Assembly (NCBI RefSeq): GCF_947487305.1
Contig: NZ_CANKWH010000002.1
Span: 62,001 to 126,000, forward strand
Direction: 5' to 3'
Length of the DNA stretch: 64,000 nucleotides
From: an uncultured Paracoccus sp.
Lineage (GTDB): Bacteria; Pseudomonadota; Alphaproteobacteria; Rhodobacterales; Rhodobacteraceae
The position numbers and the translations under genes are program-made. Of the stretch, positions 29,441 through 38,019 are shown in pieces (positions within the stretch are counted from its first letter, which is position 1; every line of letters starts with the position of its first letter). The notes below the pieces were generated by a model that saw only the letters and a program-made list of their open reading frames with translations, was not told where the DNA came from and did no database searches.

Positions 29441-30058
29441 TCAGGCGAGCAAGTCCGTCACCGGCGCCACCAGCGCCCGGCCAATGGCGGCCGTCGCCTC
29501 GGCGTCCAGATGCACCTGATCGGCGGGGCTGACCGAGGCCACCTCACCCGCATCGAAGAAGCCGCAGCCAAGTTCTTCGGCCAGCGCGCGATAGAGGGGC
29601 GCGATCCGCCGCGCCTCGCCGGGGTCGCGCCCGCCCGCCGCACCCGGGCCGGTCGGCGGCGGGGCGACGATCAGCAGGCGCGGCACCGCGCCGAGCGGCT
29701 TATAGGGGAATGTGGCGACGATCTCGGCCAGCCGCTTCATCCCGGCCTGCGCACCATCGGCCCGGCCGCCATGCACCGCCTTCAGGTCATTGGTGCCCAG
29801 CATCAGGATCACCAGATCCAGCGGCATATGCGCCGACAGCGCCACCGGCAGCGCCTTGGCTCCGTTCCGGGGCGCGGCGCCCGCATCGTCATCGCGGCAG
29901 GTGGTGCGCCCGCCGACGCCATCGGCATGAACCCGAACACCCGGCAGCGCGGCTTCCAGCACGCGCGGCCATTGCCCGCTGGCGGGATGGCGCAGGCCCG
30001 TCACCGGGTCCGCGCCCCAGGTCAGGCTGTCACCGAAGGCCAGAACCTCGCGGGTCAT
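29441..30058 (-). CDS. SGNH/GDSL-family hydrolase
   Basis: A 205-residue esterase-type enzyme. Block I FGDSLTWG (about 8-15) holds the nucleophile Ser. Block III is MLGTNDLK with the oxyanion Asn. Block V near the C-terminus is SPADQVHLDAEA with catalytic Asp and His. The GGRTT segment gives the block II Gly. No signal peptide is visible. The first codon overlaps the stop of the upstream dehydratase gene (TGATG), so the two are translated together. Removal of acyl groups from imported uronates or aldarates is plausible but unproved. Confidence 0.85.
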   Translation of the reverse strand: MTREVLAFGDSLTWGADPVTGLRHPASGQWPRVLEAALPGVRVHADGVGGRTTCRDDDAGAAPRNGAKALPVALSAHMPLDLVILMLGTNDLKAVHGGRADGAQAGMKRLAEIVATFPYKPLGAVPRLLIVAPPPTGPGAAGGRDPGEARRIAPLYRALAEELGCGFFDAGEVASVSPADQVHLDAEATAAIGRALVAPVTDLLA

Positions 30059-31206
30059 CACGCCACCCGGTTGTTGTCGATGAAGGTGAAATCGATGTCC
30101 TCGCCCAGACCCGGCCGGTCGGGGACATGGACATAGCCATCGGCATCCATCGGATCGGACAGCGATTTCAGATAGTCGAACCCGTCGTCATATTCGAGGA
30201 AGGGATGCAGCAGCCCGCGTTCATACCAGCGGCAGTTCTTCGAGGCGGCGACCACGTGCAAGTTCATCGCGGTGTTGCCATGCACCTCGCACTCCATGCC
30301 GAAAGCCTCGGCCATGCGCATCGTCTTCAGCGCCGGGGTGATGCCGCCCACATCGTTCACGCCGGTGCGCAGGATATCGCAAGCGCCATTTTTGACCCAT
30401 TCGGCCCTGTGCCAATGCTTGCCGGCGGCGCTTTCCGGGCCGACCACGGGGATATCCAGGTTGTCGGCCAGCCACTTGTAGGATGACATGCTCTGCTCAT
30501 CCATGGGTTCCTCGATCCAGTCGAAGCCCAGCTTCTCCAGCCCCCGGCCAAGCGCCAGCGCGTCGCTGCGCGAATACCAGTGGAAGGCGTCGATCATCAG
30601 CCGGATATCGGGACCGACCGCCTCGCGCACGGCGGCGCAAGCCTTCAGGTCCATGCGCACATCGGGCGCCCAGCTGACCGGCGGCATCCAGGTGTGCAGC
30701 TTGATCCCCTTGTAACCGCGCTTGACCAGCATTTCGGCAAAGCGGCCGTAATCCTCGGGCGTGGCAAGGCCGTTTTCCAGCTCGTCGCCGCACATGATGC
30801 TGCCATAGGCCAGCACCTTGTCGCGATAGGCACCGATCAACTTGTAGACCGGCTGGCCCAGGCTGCGCCCGGCCAGATCCCACAGCGCGCAATCGACCAC
30901 GGCCAGCGTCCGGTCGGTCAGCTGCGCCGCCGAGCCGCGCTGCCAGTGCGCCAGGTCCTGCCACAGCCGTTCGCGGTCGCGGTGGTCCTGTCCGATCAGC
31001 ACCTTGCGGACGAATTTCTCGAGAACATGCGGGCGGACGATCTCGGGCGCGGTGAAGCTGTGACCCTCCTGCCCGTCCTCGGTGCGGATGGTCAGGATCG
31101 CCTGCTGCACCTGATGCGCCGGACCCGGATGGGCATGGCCCGCGCTGTCGGAATGCCGCCGCGTGGTGGTCTTGAAAATCCGCGCCTCGACCTCGGTGAT
31201 GATCAT
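30058..31206 (-). CDS. enolase-superfamily sugar-acid dehydratase (L-talarate/galactarate dehydratase-like)
   Basis: A 382-residue member of the mandelate racemase subgroup. The capping domain is followed by a barrel with Lys-x-His (KGIKLHTW) on strand 2, metal ligands in LMIDAFHW, DWIEEPM and VVGPESAAG, and the catalytic His of strand 7 in CEVHGNT. From memory the sequence is very close to a structurally studied Polaromonas enzyme reported as L-talarate dehydratase. Such enzymes dehydrate an aldarate to 5-keto-4-deoxyglucarate, the KdgD substrate, which fits this island. Activity on another acid sugar cannot be excluded. The start is ATG 31206. Confidence 0.85.
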   Translation of the reverse strand: MIITEVEARIFKTTTRRHSDSAGHAHPGPAHQVQQAILTIRTEDGQEGHSFTAPEIVRPHVLEKFVRKVLIGQDHRDRERLWQDLAHWQRGSAAQLTDRTLAVVDCALWDLAGRSLGQPVYKLIGAYRDKVLAYGSIMCGDELENGLATPEDYGRFAEMLVKRGYKGIKLHTWMPPVSWAPDVRMDLKACAAVREAVGPDIRLMIDAFHWYSRSDALALGRGLEKLGFDWIEEPMDEQSMSSYKWLADNLDIPVVGPESAAGKHWHRAEWVKNGACDILRTGVNDVGGITPALKTMRMAEAFGMECEVHGNTAMNLHVVAASKNCRWYERGLLHPFLEYDDGFDYLKSLSDPMDADGYVHVPDRPGLGEDIDFTFIDNNRVA

Positions 31207-31272
31207 TCCTGTCCGTCCCTGTCTGACTTCCGGGCCACGGATTCGCGGCCGCCTCGTCACCCGGATACAATC

Positions 31273-31305
31273 ATGTCTGGCATACTGTCAATAGTTGTCT
31301 GACAT
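31273..31305 (-). promoter_or_regulatory. candidate double operator and promoter of the dehydratase operon
   Basis: TTGTCTGACAT (31295-31305), a perfect TGTCnGACA core, and ATGTCTGGCAT (31273-31283), with one change, have centres 22 bases apart. On the minus strand a perfect -35 TTGACA (31290-31285) lies between them, so the second operator covers the spacer toward a weak -10. The start codon is about 65 bases on. Confidence 0.55.
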
Positions 31306-31442
31306 GTTCGTCACCCTGTCTGAACCTCACCCAGTGCACCGCGCGCGGCAGGGCCTCGACAGCCGCGACAATTTGCGCCAAGACGGGCCGAACCGGCCGC
31401 ACACGGCCCCCTGTCCCCGTTGCCGCAGAGCCGATTGCGCCC

Positions 31443-32198
31443 ATGACCGAGTTACTTCTTCTGTTCTGCGCCGGACTGATCGGCGGCATCATGAACGCGG
31501 TCGCCGGTGGCGGCACCTTCATCACCTTCCCGGCGCTGGTCTTTACCGGCATCCCGCCGGTCGCCGCCAATGCCACGGCGACGGTCGCCGCCCTGCCCGG
31601 CTATCTCGCCGCCGCGATCAGCTTTCGCCGCGACATCCTGCTGATCGAGCGTCACCAGCTGAAACGCCTGACCGGCTGGACCATCGTCGGCTCGGCCATC
31701 GGCTCGGTGCTGCTGCTGGTCAGCTCGAATGCCGCCTTTTCGCTTCTGGTGCCGTTCCTGCTGCTCGCTGCCACGCTGATCTTTCTCAAGGGCGCGGCGA
31801 TCCGCGCCTTTGCCGCGAAACATGCCCGCGACGTGACTGCCTTCGGCCTTGGCACGCTTCTGCCTGTGGCGATCTATGGCGGCTATTTCAACGGCGGTCT
31901 CGGGATCATCCTGCTGGCGCTGTTCTCGCTGTGGGGGCTGACCGACCTCAACCAGATGAACGGGCTGAAATGCTGGCTCAGCTTCGCGCTGTCGGTCATC
32001 AGCTTTGCAATCTTTGCCATCGGTGGCAAAGTCATCTGGATCCCGGCGGCCATCATGGCCCTTGGCACCATTGCCGGCGGCCTTCTGGGCGCGCCGGTCT
32101 CTCGCCGCATTCCGATGCCGCAGTTGCGCGCGCTGATCGCCGCCATCGGCTTTGGCATGACGGCCATCTTTTTCTGGCGCTTGTTCAACGGAGGCTAA
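31443..32198 (+). CDS. TSUP-family permease (TauE/SafE)
   Basis: A 251-residue inner-membrane protein with about eight hydrophobic segments. The duplicated family motif is seen as GGIMNAVAGGGTFITFPAL near the N-terminus and GGYFNGGLGIILLA in the second half. TSUP proteins move sulfite, sulfoacetate or other organic anions, and the substrate here is unknown. The gene is divergent from the dehydratase operon and is followed six bases later by a RidA gene. It may export an acidic intermediate of the sugar-acid pathway, but that is inference. Confidence 0.87.
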   Translation: MTELLLLFCAGLIGGIMNAVAGGGTFITFPALVFTGIPPVAANATATVAALPGYLAAAISFRRDILLIERHQLKRLTGWTIVGSAIGSVLLLVSSNAAFSLLVPFLLLAATLIFLKGAAIRAFAAKHARDVTAFGLGTLLPVAIYGGYFNGGLGIILLALFSLWGLTDLNQMNGLKCWLSFALSVISFAIFAIGGKVIWIPAAIMALGTIAGGLLGAPVSRRIPMPQLRALIAAIGFGMTAIFFWRLFNGG

Positions 32199-32203
32199 CA
32201 CAC

Positions 32204-32554
32204 ATGAGCGACATCAAACGGATCGAAACCGGCCAGCGGATGAGCCAGGCCGTCACCTATAACGGCGTGGCCTATCTGGCCGGTCAGGTGGGTCAGGCCG
32301 GCGCATCGGTGACTGACCAGACCCGCGCCATCCTGGCGCAGATCGACACGCTGCTGAAGAAATGCCACAGCGACAAGACCCGCATCCTCTCGGCCCAGAT
32401 CTGGCTGGCCGACATGGCCGATTTCGCCGAGATGAACGCGGTCTGGGACGCCTGGGTGCCGCAGGGCAATGCCCCCGCCCGCGCCACCGGCGAGGCGAAA
32501 CTGGCGACCCCCGACTACAAGGTCGAGATCATCGTGACGGCCGCGGCCGGCTGA
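32204..32554 (+). CDS. RidA family protein (YjgF type)
   Basis: A 116-residue RidA-fold protein. Family blocks are VTYNGVAYLAGQVG near the start, QIDTLLKKCHSDKTRILSAQIWL in the middle and the C-terminal GNAPARATGEAKLATPDYKVEI with the conserved Arg needed for imine deaminase activity. It has the shorter, YoaB-like pattern and not canonical RidA. The start is six bases after the permease stop, with the ribosome site GGAGG. The 3' end overlaps the convergent lpxB by 26 bases. Confidence 0.88.
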   Translation: MSDIKRIETGQRMSQAVTYNGVAYLAGQVGQAGASVTDQTRAILAQIDTLLKKCHSDKTRILSAQIWLADMADFAEMNAVWDAWVPQGNAPARATGEAKLATPDYKVEIIVTAAAG

Positions 32555-33692
32555 TCGCCTGAAGCACCGAGCGCGCCGCGCGAAGGCCCGGCGCCTCCCC
32601 CCCCTTGCCGAGGCGGTCCATCGTCAGATCCATCGCCTCGAACTGCGCCTTGCGCGCCGACATGTCCTCGAGCGTCGCCAGCAGCGCATCGGCCATCGAG
32701 CCGGGCTGGCAGTTGCTGCCCAGAAACTCCGGCACGGCGCGGGTGTCGCTGACCAGGTTGACCAGCGTCACCGTATCAGTCTTCAGCATCATCCCGACGA
32801 TCAGCCGGCTCAGCAGCGCCATGTCGTAACCCACGACCATCGGTACCCGGTTCGCCGCCAGTTCCAGGCTGACCGTGCCCGAGGCCGCCAGCGCCAGGTC
32901 GGCGGCGGCAAAGGCCGCGAGTTTCTCCTGGGGGTCCTCGACCACGATCGGCGCGGTGGGCCAACGTTTCACCATGTCGCGCAACAGCGCCGAAACGCCC
33001 GGCACCGTCGGGATCACCACCCGGATCTCGGGCACCCGGTCGCGAAGACGCATCAGCGCCTCGTCGAAACGCGGGCCAAGCCGCGTCACCTCGCCCTTGC
33101 GCGAGCCGGGCAGGCACAGGACCACCGGGGCATCGGCGCTGATCCCGTGCGCGGCAAGGAAGGCATTGGCCTCGTCCGGTCCGGCCACCGGCTCGGCCAC
33201 CACCGGATGGCCGACGAAATCGCAGGACATGCCGGCGGCTTCCATCAGCGGCGGCTCGAAGGGCAGGATCGCCAGCACGTGATCGATCACCTCGGCCATC
33301 TTCAGCGCCCGGCCAGGTCGCCAGGCCCAGACCGAGGGCGCGACGTAATGGATGGTCTTCAGATCCGGGTTCAGCGCCCGCGCCTCGCGCGCCACGCGCA
33401 GGCAGAAATCCGGGCTGTCGATGGTGATCAGCGCATCGGGGGCGAACTCGGCCACGGCGCGGGCGGTTTCGCTGATCCGGCGCTTCAGGTGGCGGTATTT
33501 CGGCAGCACCTCCCAGATGCCCATCAGCGACAGCTCATCCATGGGAAAGCGGCTCACCAGCCCCTCGGCCTGCATCCGCGGTCCGCCGATGCCGTCAAAG
33601 GCGATGCCCGGCTGCAACTGGTTCAGCCCCGCCATCAGCGCGCCGCCAAGCGCGTCGCCCGAGACCTCACCCGCGATCAGAAACAGTTTCAT
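32529..33692 (-). CDS. lpxB: lipid-A-disaccharide synthase
   Basis: A 387-residue GT19 glycosyltransferase that joins UDP-2,3-diacylglucosamine and lipid X to form the lipid A disaccharide at the inner membrane. The N-terminus KLFLIAGEVSGDALGGALM and GIGGPRMQAEG are diagnostic, as are SVWAWRPGRA and LCLPGSRKGEV. Length is normal. It is the last gene of the fabZ-lpxA-lpxI-lpxB cluster, 81 bases after lpxI. Its last 26 bases overlap the RidA gene on the other strand. Confidence 0.96.
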   Translation of the reverse strand: MKLFLIAGEVSGDALGGALMAGLNQLQPGIAFDGIGGPRMQAEGLVSRFPMDELSLMGIWEVLPKYRHLKRRISETARAVAEFAPDALITIDSPDFCLRVAREARALNPDLKTIHYVAPSVWAWRPGRALKMAEVIDHVLAILPFEPPLMEAAGMSCDFVGHPVVAEPVAGPDEANAFLAAHGISADAPVVLCLPGSRKGEVTRLGPRFDEALMRLRDRVPEIRVVIPTVPGVSALLRDMVKRWPTAPIVVEDPQEKLAAFAAADLALAASGTVSLELAANRVPMVVGYDMALLSRLIVGMMLKTDTVTLVNLVSDTRAVPEFLGSNCQPGSMADALLATLEDMSARKAQFEAMDLTMDRLGKGGEAPGLRAARSVLQAISRPRPSR

Positions 33693-33773
33693 GCCAATGC
33701 GCCTTTCCCGCCGCAGGGAAGAATGGTCCTGCGGGACGAGGACAGCTTATTACCGTCTCGCCCCGAACGCCAC

Positions 33774-34574
33774 TCAACCAGAGCGCGACCACAAGAACAG
33801 CCCCGCCCCTTCGGCGCGGCGGATGGTTTCGTCCCTGTCCAACAGGATAACGCTGCCGGCGGCCCAAGCGATCCCGGCAAGTCCCGCCGCTGCAGCCTGA
33901 TCGACGGTATCCGGCCCGATGGTCGGCAGGTCGATGCGGCGATCCTGCCCCGGCTTCGGCGCCTTGTAAAACACCCCGCGCCCGCCCTTGGGATTGGCGC
34001 GCAGGTCGCGGTGCCGTGCCGCGAAATCCAGCATGGCAGCGGTTCCGGGCAGCGTCTCGATGGCGATGCAGAGCCCCTGCGCGACGACACAGCCCTGACC
34101 CAGATCCAGCGGCCCCAGCGCCGCGACGATCTCGGCGGCGCGGGCAACATCCTGTTCATCGGCTGCCGAGGGCGCGCTGGTCAGATGGCCCTCGGACGGG
34201 ATCAGGTCCGGCGCGATTTCTTCAACTCCGCAGACAGTTAGGCCTGATTCATCGAATATTTCGAGTACCGTGCGCAGCGCCGCGTCATCGCCCGATTGCA
34301 TCGCCATCAGGATGCGCGGCACCAGTTGCGCGGTGCGGGGATCGAACTGTTCCGGGTCCAGCGCCGGGCGGCGGACCGCGCCGGCAAAGATCACCCGGCT
34401 CACGCCCTGATCCAGCAGGTGATCGAGAAACGGCACCAGCCGCTCCAGCCGGAAGGTCTCGGCCGGGATCGGCGGGGCAAAGCCCTCGAGTGCATAAACC
34501 GGTGCGCCGGGCAGATGGGCGGCGATGGCCGGGGCCAGCCCGCCCTCGCCCGCGATGATGGCGGTTTTCGTCAT
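33774..34574 (-). CDS. lpxI: UDP-2,3-diacylglucosamine pyrophosphatase LpxI
   Basis: A 266-residue enzyme that makes lipid X from UDP-2,3-diacylglucosamine. It is the alphaproteobacterial replacement of LpxH. The family (formerly DUF1009) is recognised by IIAGEGGLAPAIA at the N-terminus, GCVVAQGLCIAIE and KAPKPGQDRRIDLPTIGPDTV with the conserved Asp residues, and the C-terminal GLAGIAWAAGSVILLDRD. It is six bases from lpxA and lies between lpxA and lpxB in pathway order. Confidence 0.94.
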   Translation of the reverse strand: MTKTAIIAGEGGLAPAIAAHLPGAPVYALEGFAPPIPAETFRLERLVPFLDHLLDQGVSRVIFAGAVRRPALDPEQFDPRTAQLVPRILMAMQSGDDAALRTVLEIFDESGLTVCGVEEIAPDLIPSEGHLTSAPSAADEQDVARAAEIVAALGPLDLGQGCVVAQGLCIAIETLPGTAAMLDFAARHRDLRANPKGGRGVFYKAPKPGQDRRIDLPTIGPDTVDQAAAAGLAGIAWAAGSVILLDRDETIRRAEGAGLFLWSRSG

Positions 34575-34580
34575 CTGCGC

Positions 34581-35369
34581 TCAGTCATGCGCCCTGGGCG
34601 TCAGGAAGCTGCGATCCGAGGGGCCGAGGATGAAATCCAGCACCTCGCGCTCCATCCCGGTCGCTGCCTCGATCCGCGCCCGCGCGGTGTCGCGGAACGA
34701 GCCCTTGCCCAGATCGCCCAGCATCTCGCGCAAGGCGGCGATCTCGGCCCGGCTGGCGCCACGACGCTTCAGCCCGACGAGGTTCAGCCCGTCCAGATGA
34801 CCGCGCGGCCCCTGCACCAGCCCGAAGGGAATGACATCTGCCGTGACCATCGTCACCGCGCCGATCATCGCGCCGCGACCGATGCGCACGAATTGATGCA
34901 CGCCCGACAGCCCGCCGACGATCACGTCATCCTCCAGCACGCAATGGCCGGCGATGGCGACATTGTTCACCAGGATCACCCGGTTGCCGATCTGGCAGTC
35001 ATGGGCGACATGGCTGCCCGCCATGAAGAGGCCGTCATCGCCCACACGGGTCAGCCCGCCGCCGCCCTCGGTGCCGGGGTTCATCGTCACATATTCGCGG
35101 ATGCGGTTGCGCGCGCCGATTTCCAGCGCGGCGCGCTCGCCCTTGAATTTCAGGTCCTGCGGGATCTCGCCGATGCAGGCGAAGGGAAAGATCACCGTCT
35201 CCTCGCCGACCGAGGTTTCCCCGGTGACGACGACATGCGATTTCAGCGTGACGCCGCGCGCCAGCCGCACCTGCGGCCCGACCACGCAGAAGGGTCCGAT
35301 CTGGCAATCCTCGGCAATCGCCGCCCCCGGCTCGATCACCGCCGAGGGGTGGATGACAGGGTCAGCCAT
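34581..35369 (-). CDS. lpxA: acyl-ACP:UDP-N-acetylglucosamine O-acyltransferase
   Basis: A 262-residue trimeric left-handed beta-helix enzyme for the first step of lipid A synthesis. Hexapeptide repeats are obvious over about 5-190 ([35 protein letters not shown]). The catalytic His is in [12 protein letters not shown], and the C-terminal helical domain follows. Its start overlaps the end of fabZ by eight bases. Confidence 0.96.
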   Translation of the reverse strand: MADPVIHPSAVIEPGAAIAEDCQIGPFCVVGPQVRLARGVTLKSHVVVTGETSVGEETVIFPFACIGEIPQDLKFKGERAALEIGARNRIREYVTMNPGTEGGGGLTRVGDDGLFMAGSHVAHDCQIGNRVILVNNVAIAGHCVLEDDVIVGGLSGVHQFVRIGRGAMIGAVTMVTADVIPFGLVQGPRGHLDGLNLVGLKRRGASRAEIAALREMLGDLGKGSFRDTARARIEAATGMEREVLDFILGPSDRSFLTPRAHD

Positions 35370-35841
35370 CCGATTTCAGATCCATCATCGCGGTGAACTC
35401 GGCCTGCGCGGCCAATTGCCCCTCGACAAAGGCCTTGCCCTCGAATTTCCAGATCTTGCCGCCCGGACGCTTCACCGTGACATGCAGCTCCAGCACGTCG
35501 CCCGGCACCACCATGCGGCGGAACTTGCAGGCGTCGATGCCCATGAAATAGGTCGACAGCGGCTTGTCGATCACGTCGAGGCTGATCCCCACCACCACGG
35601 CCGAGGTCTGCGCCATCGCCTCGATGATGGTCACGCCGGGCATGATCGGCTGGCCGGGGAAATGGCCCTCGAAATGCGGTTCGTTGCAGGTCACGTTCTT
35701 GATGCCCACCGCGCTTTCAAAGGGCACGATGTCGCGCACCTTGTCGATGAACAGGAACGGATAGCGGTGCGGGATGATCCGCTTGATGAGGCTAAGATCG
35801 GCCTCGGTATAGGGGGCGGGGTTGCGGGTTGCCTCTGCCAT
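35362..35841 (-). CDS. fabZ: 3-hydroxyacyl-ACP dehydratase FabZ
   Basis: A 159-residue hot-dog-fold dehydratase of fatty acid elongation. The [14 protein letters not shown] segment contains the catalytic His, and [17 protein letters not shown] with the catalytic Glu region ([12 protein letters not shown]) follows. It heads the lipid A cluster here. In many alphaproteobacteria bamA and lpxD or an OmpH-like gene lie upstream, but in this window the next upstream gene belongs to an unrelated operon. Confidence 0.96.
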   Translation of the reverse strand: MAEATRNPAPYTEADLSLIKRIIPHRYPFLFIDKVRDIVPFESAVGIKNVTCNEPHFEGHFPGQPIMPGVTIIEAMAQTSAVVVGISLDVIDKPLSTYFMGIDACKFRRMVVPGDVLELHVTVKRPGGKIWKFEGKAFVEGQLAAQAEFTAMMDLKSDG

Positions 35842-35910
35842 GATCTGTCCCTTCAGCGGTTTCGAACGGGGTTAGCAACGGGCCGACGGCTTGGCAAGCT
35901 TATCGCGCGC

Positions 35911-38019
35911 TCACCTTGCGGTGCCGCGCCGCCCCTCGGTCAGCCAGCCGGTCAGGATCAGCCCGCCGATCAGCAAAAGCCAGGCCCATCCGGGCAGGAT
36001 CGGGCGGCGCGACAAGCCGGTGACGGTGGCGGCCTCGCGCGGGGTGACGCCGATCCAGCTGCCGGTGACGCCCTCGCCGCTGGCGGGCCGGCCCATGCGG
36101 ACCGCGCGCAGGTCGGGAATGCCGTCCGAGAGGTTCATGACCGCGCCGCCCGTTGCCTCGGACAAGGGCGCAAGCCGCGCGTCGCTGGCCACGGTTTCCT
36201 CGAATTCCTTCGGTGCCGAGGGACCCAGCACGATGACCCGGGTGATCTCGCCATCGCTCAGCCGGTAAAGCCCCGGTCCCGGCGCCTGCCAGTCTGCCGT
36301 CCAGCGGCCCGGCCCGGTTTCGGCCAGATCGACGCTGGTCTCGCTGCCATCGGGGCTGGTCAGGGTGATCGGCCCGGCGGTTTCGGCCATGGTGCGGCGG
36401 GTGATGCGCAGCCCAAGGCCGGGAAGCTGGTCGGCCAACAGCGCCTCTTCCTCGAGATCGGGTTCCTTCATCGACCAATGGGCGATGCGGCGCAGCAGTT
36501 CCAGTTGTGGCCCACCACCCTCGAAGCCGCGCCCCCAGAGCCAGACCTGATCGCTGGTCAGCATAGCCACCCGGCCCTTGTCCACCCGGTCCATGATGAG
36601 GAGCGGCTGGTCATCCTCGCCGGTCATCACCACCTCGCCGCGATCGGGCACGACCTCGGCCATGCGCAGCCAGCGGCCCCAGTCGCTGTCCGCGCGGGTG
36701 CCATCGGCGGCGGGTGCGCCGGGCAGTCCGGCAGTGACCGGATGGCGGCGACCGGCCTCGGTCAGGTGCGGGCGGAAGGGCTGTTCGATGATCCGCCCGG
36801 TGGGGCGCGCGGGCAGGATTTCGCCCAGAGGCGAGAGGTTCAGGCTTTCGACGCTGGCCATTTCCGGCCCCGCCGAGACCAGCACCGCGCCGCCCTCGCG
36901 GACATAGCGGGCGACATTGCGGTAATAATCCGGCGGCAGGATGCCCCGCACCCGATAGCGGTCGAAGATGATCAGGTCGAAATCGTCGATCCGTTCCAGA
37001 AACAGCTCGCGCGTCGGAAAGGCGATCAGCGACAGCTGGTTGACCGGCACGCCATCGGATTTGTCGGGCGGACGCAGGATGGTGAAATGGATCAGGTCCA
37101 CCGCCGCGTCGGATTTCAACAGGTTCCGCCAGGTCCGCTCGCCGGCATGAGGCTCGCCCGAGATGAGCAGCACCCGCAGACGGTCGCGGACGCCGGTGAT
37201 GGTCACGGCGCTGGCATTGTTGCGGTCGGTCAACTCGCCCGCGCCATCGCCGCCGGGCGGGTCGAAAGCCAGCTGGATGACGTTCTGGCCGGCATGGTCG
37301 GGCGTCACCGGCAGTTCCAGCGACACGCCGGGCGGCACCGCATAGACCTGTTCCGGCCCGCCATCGAGACTGATGCGCAGGTTGGTCGACTGGCCGATGA
37401 TCGGCTCGGGCACCGCACCCTGATCCTCGATCCTCAGGCGGATGCGCACCTCCTCGCCCACCAGCCCAAAGGCCGGGGCCTCCTCGATCACCAAGCGGCG
37501 GTCCCAGTCCTCGGGGTTGCCGGTCAGCAGCGTGTGGACCGGCGCGGAAGCGCCCGCCGGGATCATCGAGGGGTCATGCGCCTGACCGTCGGTCACGCTG
37601 ATGATACCGGCGATGCGGCTGTCGGGCTCGGCGGCAATGGCGCGGGTCAGCGCGGTGCCGATCAGGCTGCCATCGGGATCATCGCCCACCGTCACCCGGC
37701 GCAGCTCGGTATTCGGCAGGTCCGAGATCTGCCGGGTCAGCGCCTCGATCGCTGCATCGGTCTGCGCCTCGCGCCCCGGCAGGGTCTGGCTGGCGCTGCG
37801 GTCATCCAGAAGGATCACGATGTCCGACAGCCCAGCCCGCGCCCCGATCTCCAGCGCCGGCCCGGCCAGTGCCGCCGCCGCCGCGAGGCCGGCCAGCCCG
37901 CGCCAGGCCCAGCCCCGAAGGCCGCGCCACAGCGCGAAACCCGCGATCAGCAGCGCCAGCGCCGCCAGCGCGTAGATCGCCCATAGGGGCAGCATCGGGT
38001 CAAAACGCAGCGCGGTCAC
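35911..38019 (-). CDS. large membrane protein of the Bat-like operon (glutamine amidotransferase-like fold)
   Basis: A 702-residue protein with two N-terminal transmembrane helices (about 10-27 and 37-58) and one at the C-terminus (about 677-694). Between them a von Willebrand-like region starts at DIVILLDDRSASQ, and a GATase1-like fold covers about 290-500 (LRVLLISGEPHAGERTWRNLL, then YVREGGAVLVSAGP). The family is found with MoxR and DUF58 genes in alphaproteobacteria. Its function is unknown, probably envelope-related. The start is GTG 38019, overlapping the upstream DUF4159 gene by four bases. It is the last gene of the operon. Confidence 0.8.
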   Translation of the reverse strand: MTALRFDPMLPLWAIYALAALALLIAGFALWRGLRGWAWRGLAGLAAAAALAGPALEIGARAGLSDIVILLDDRSASQTLPGREAQTDAAIEALTRQISDLPNTELRRVTVGDDPDGSLIGTALTRAIAAEPDSRIAGIISVTDGQAHDPSMIPAGASAPVHTLLTGNPEDWDRRLVIEEAPAFGLVGEEVRIRLRIEDQGAVPEPIIGQSTNLRISLDGGPEQVYAVPPGVSLELPVTPDHAGQNVIQLAFDPPGGDGAGELTDRNNASAVTITGVRDRLRVLLISGEPHAGERTWRNLLKSDAAVDLIHFTILRPPDKSDGVPVNQLSLIAFPTRELFLERIDDFDLIIFDRYRVRGILPPDYYRNVARYVREGGAVLVSAGPEMASVESLNLSPLGEILPARPTGRIIEQPFRPHLTEAGRRHPVTAGLPGAPAADGTRADSDWGRWLRMAEVVPDRGEVVMTGEDDQPLLIMDRVDKGRVAMLTSDQVWLWGRGFEGGGPQLELLRRIAHWSMKEPDLEEEALLADQLPGLGLRITRRTMAETAGPITLTSPDGSETSVDLAETGPGRWTADWQAPGPGLYRLSDGEITRVIVLGPSAPKEFEETVASDARLAPLSEATGGAVMNLSDGIPDLRAVRMGRPASGEGVTGSWIGVTPREAATVTGLSRRPILPGWAWLLLIGGLILTGWLTEGRRGTAR

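Noticed and set aside
27592..29532. A 646-codon plus-strand frame opposite the binding-protein gene
   Set aside because: The minus strand has a signal peptide, a family-5 binding-protein sequence and a terminator. The plus frame has none of these.
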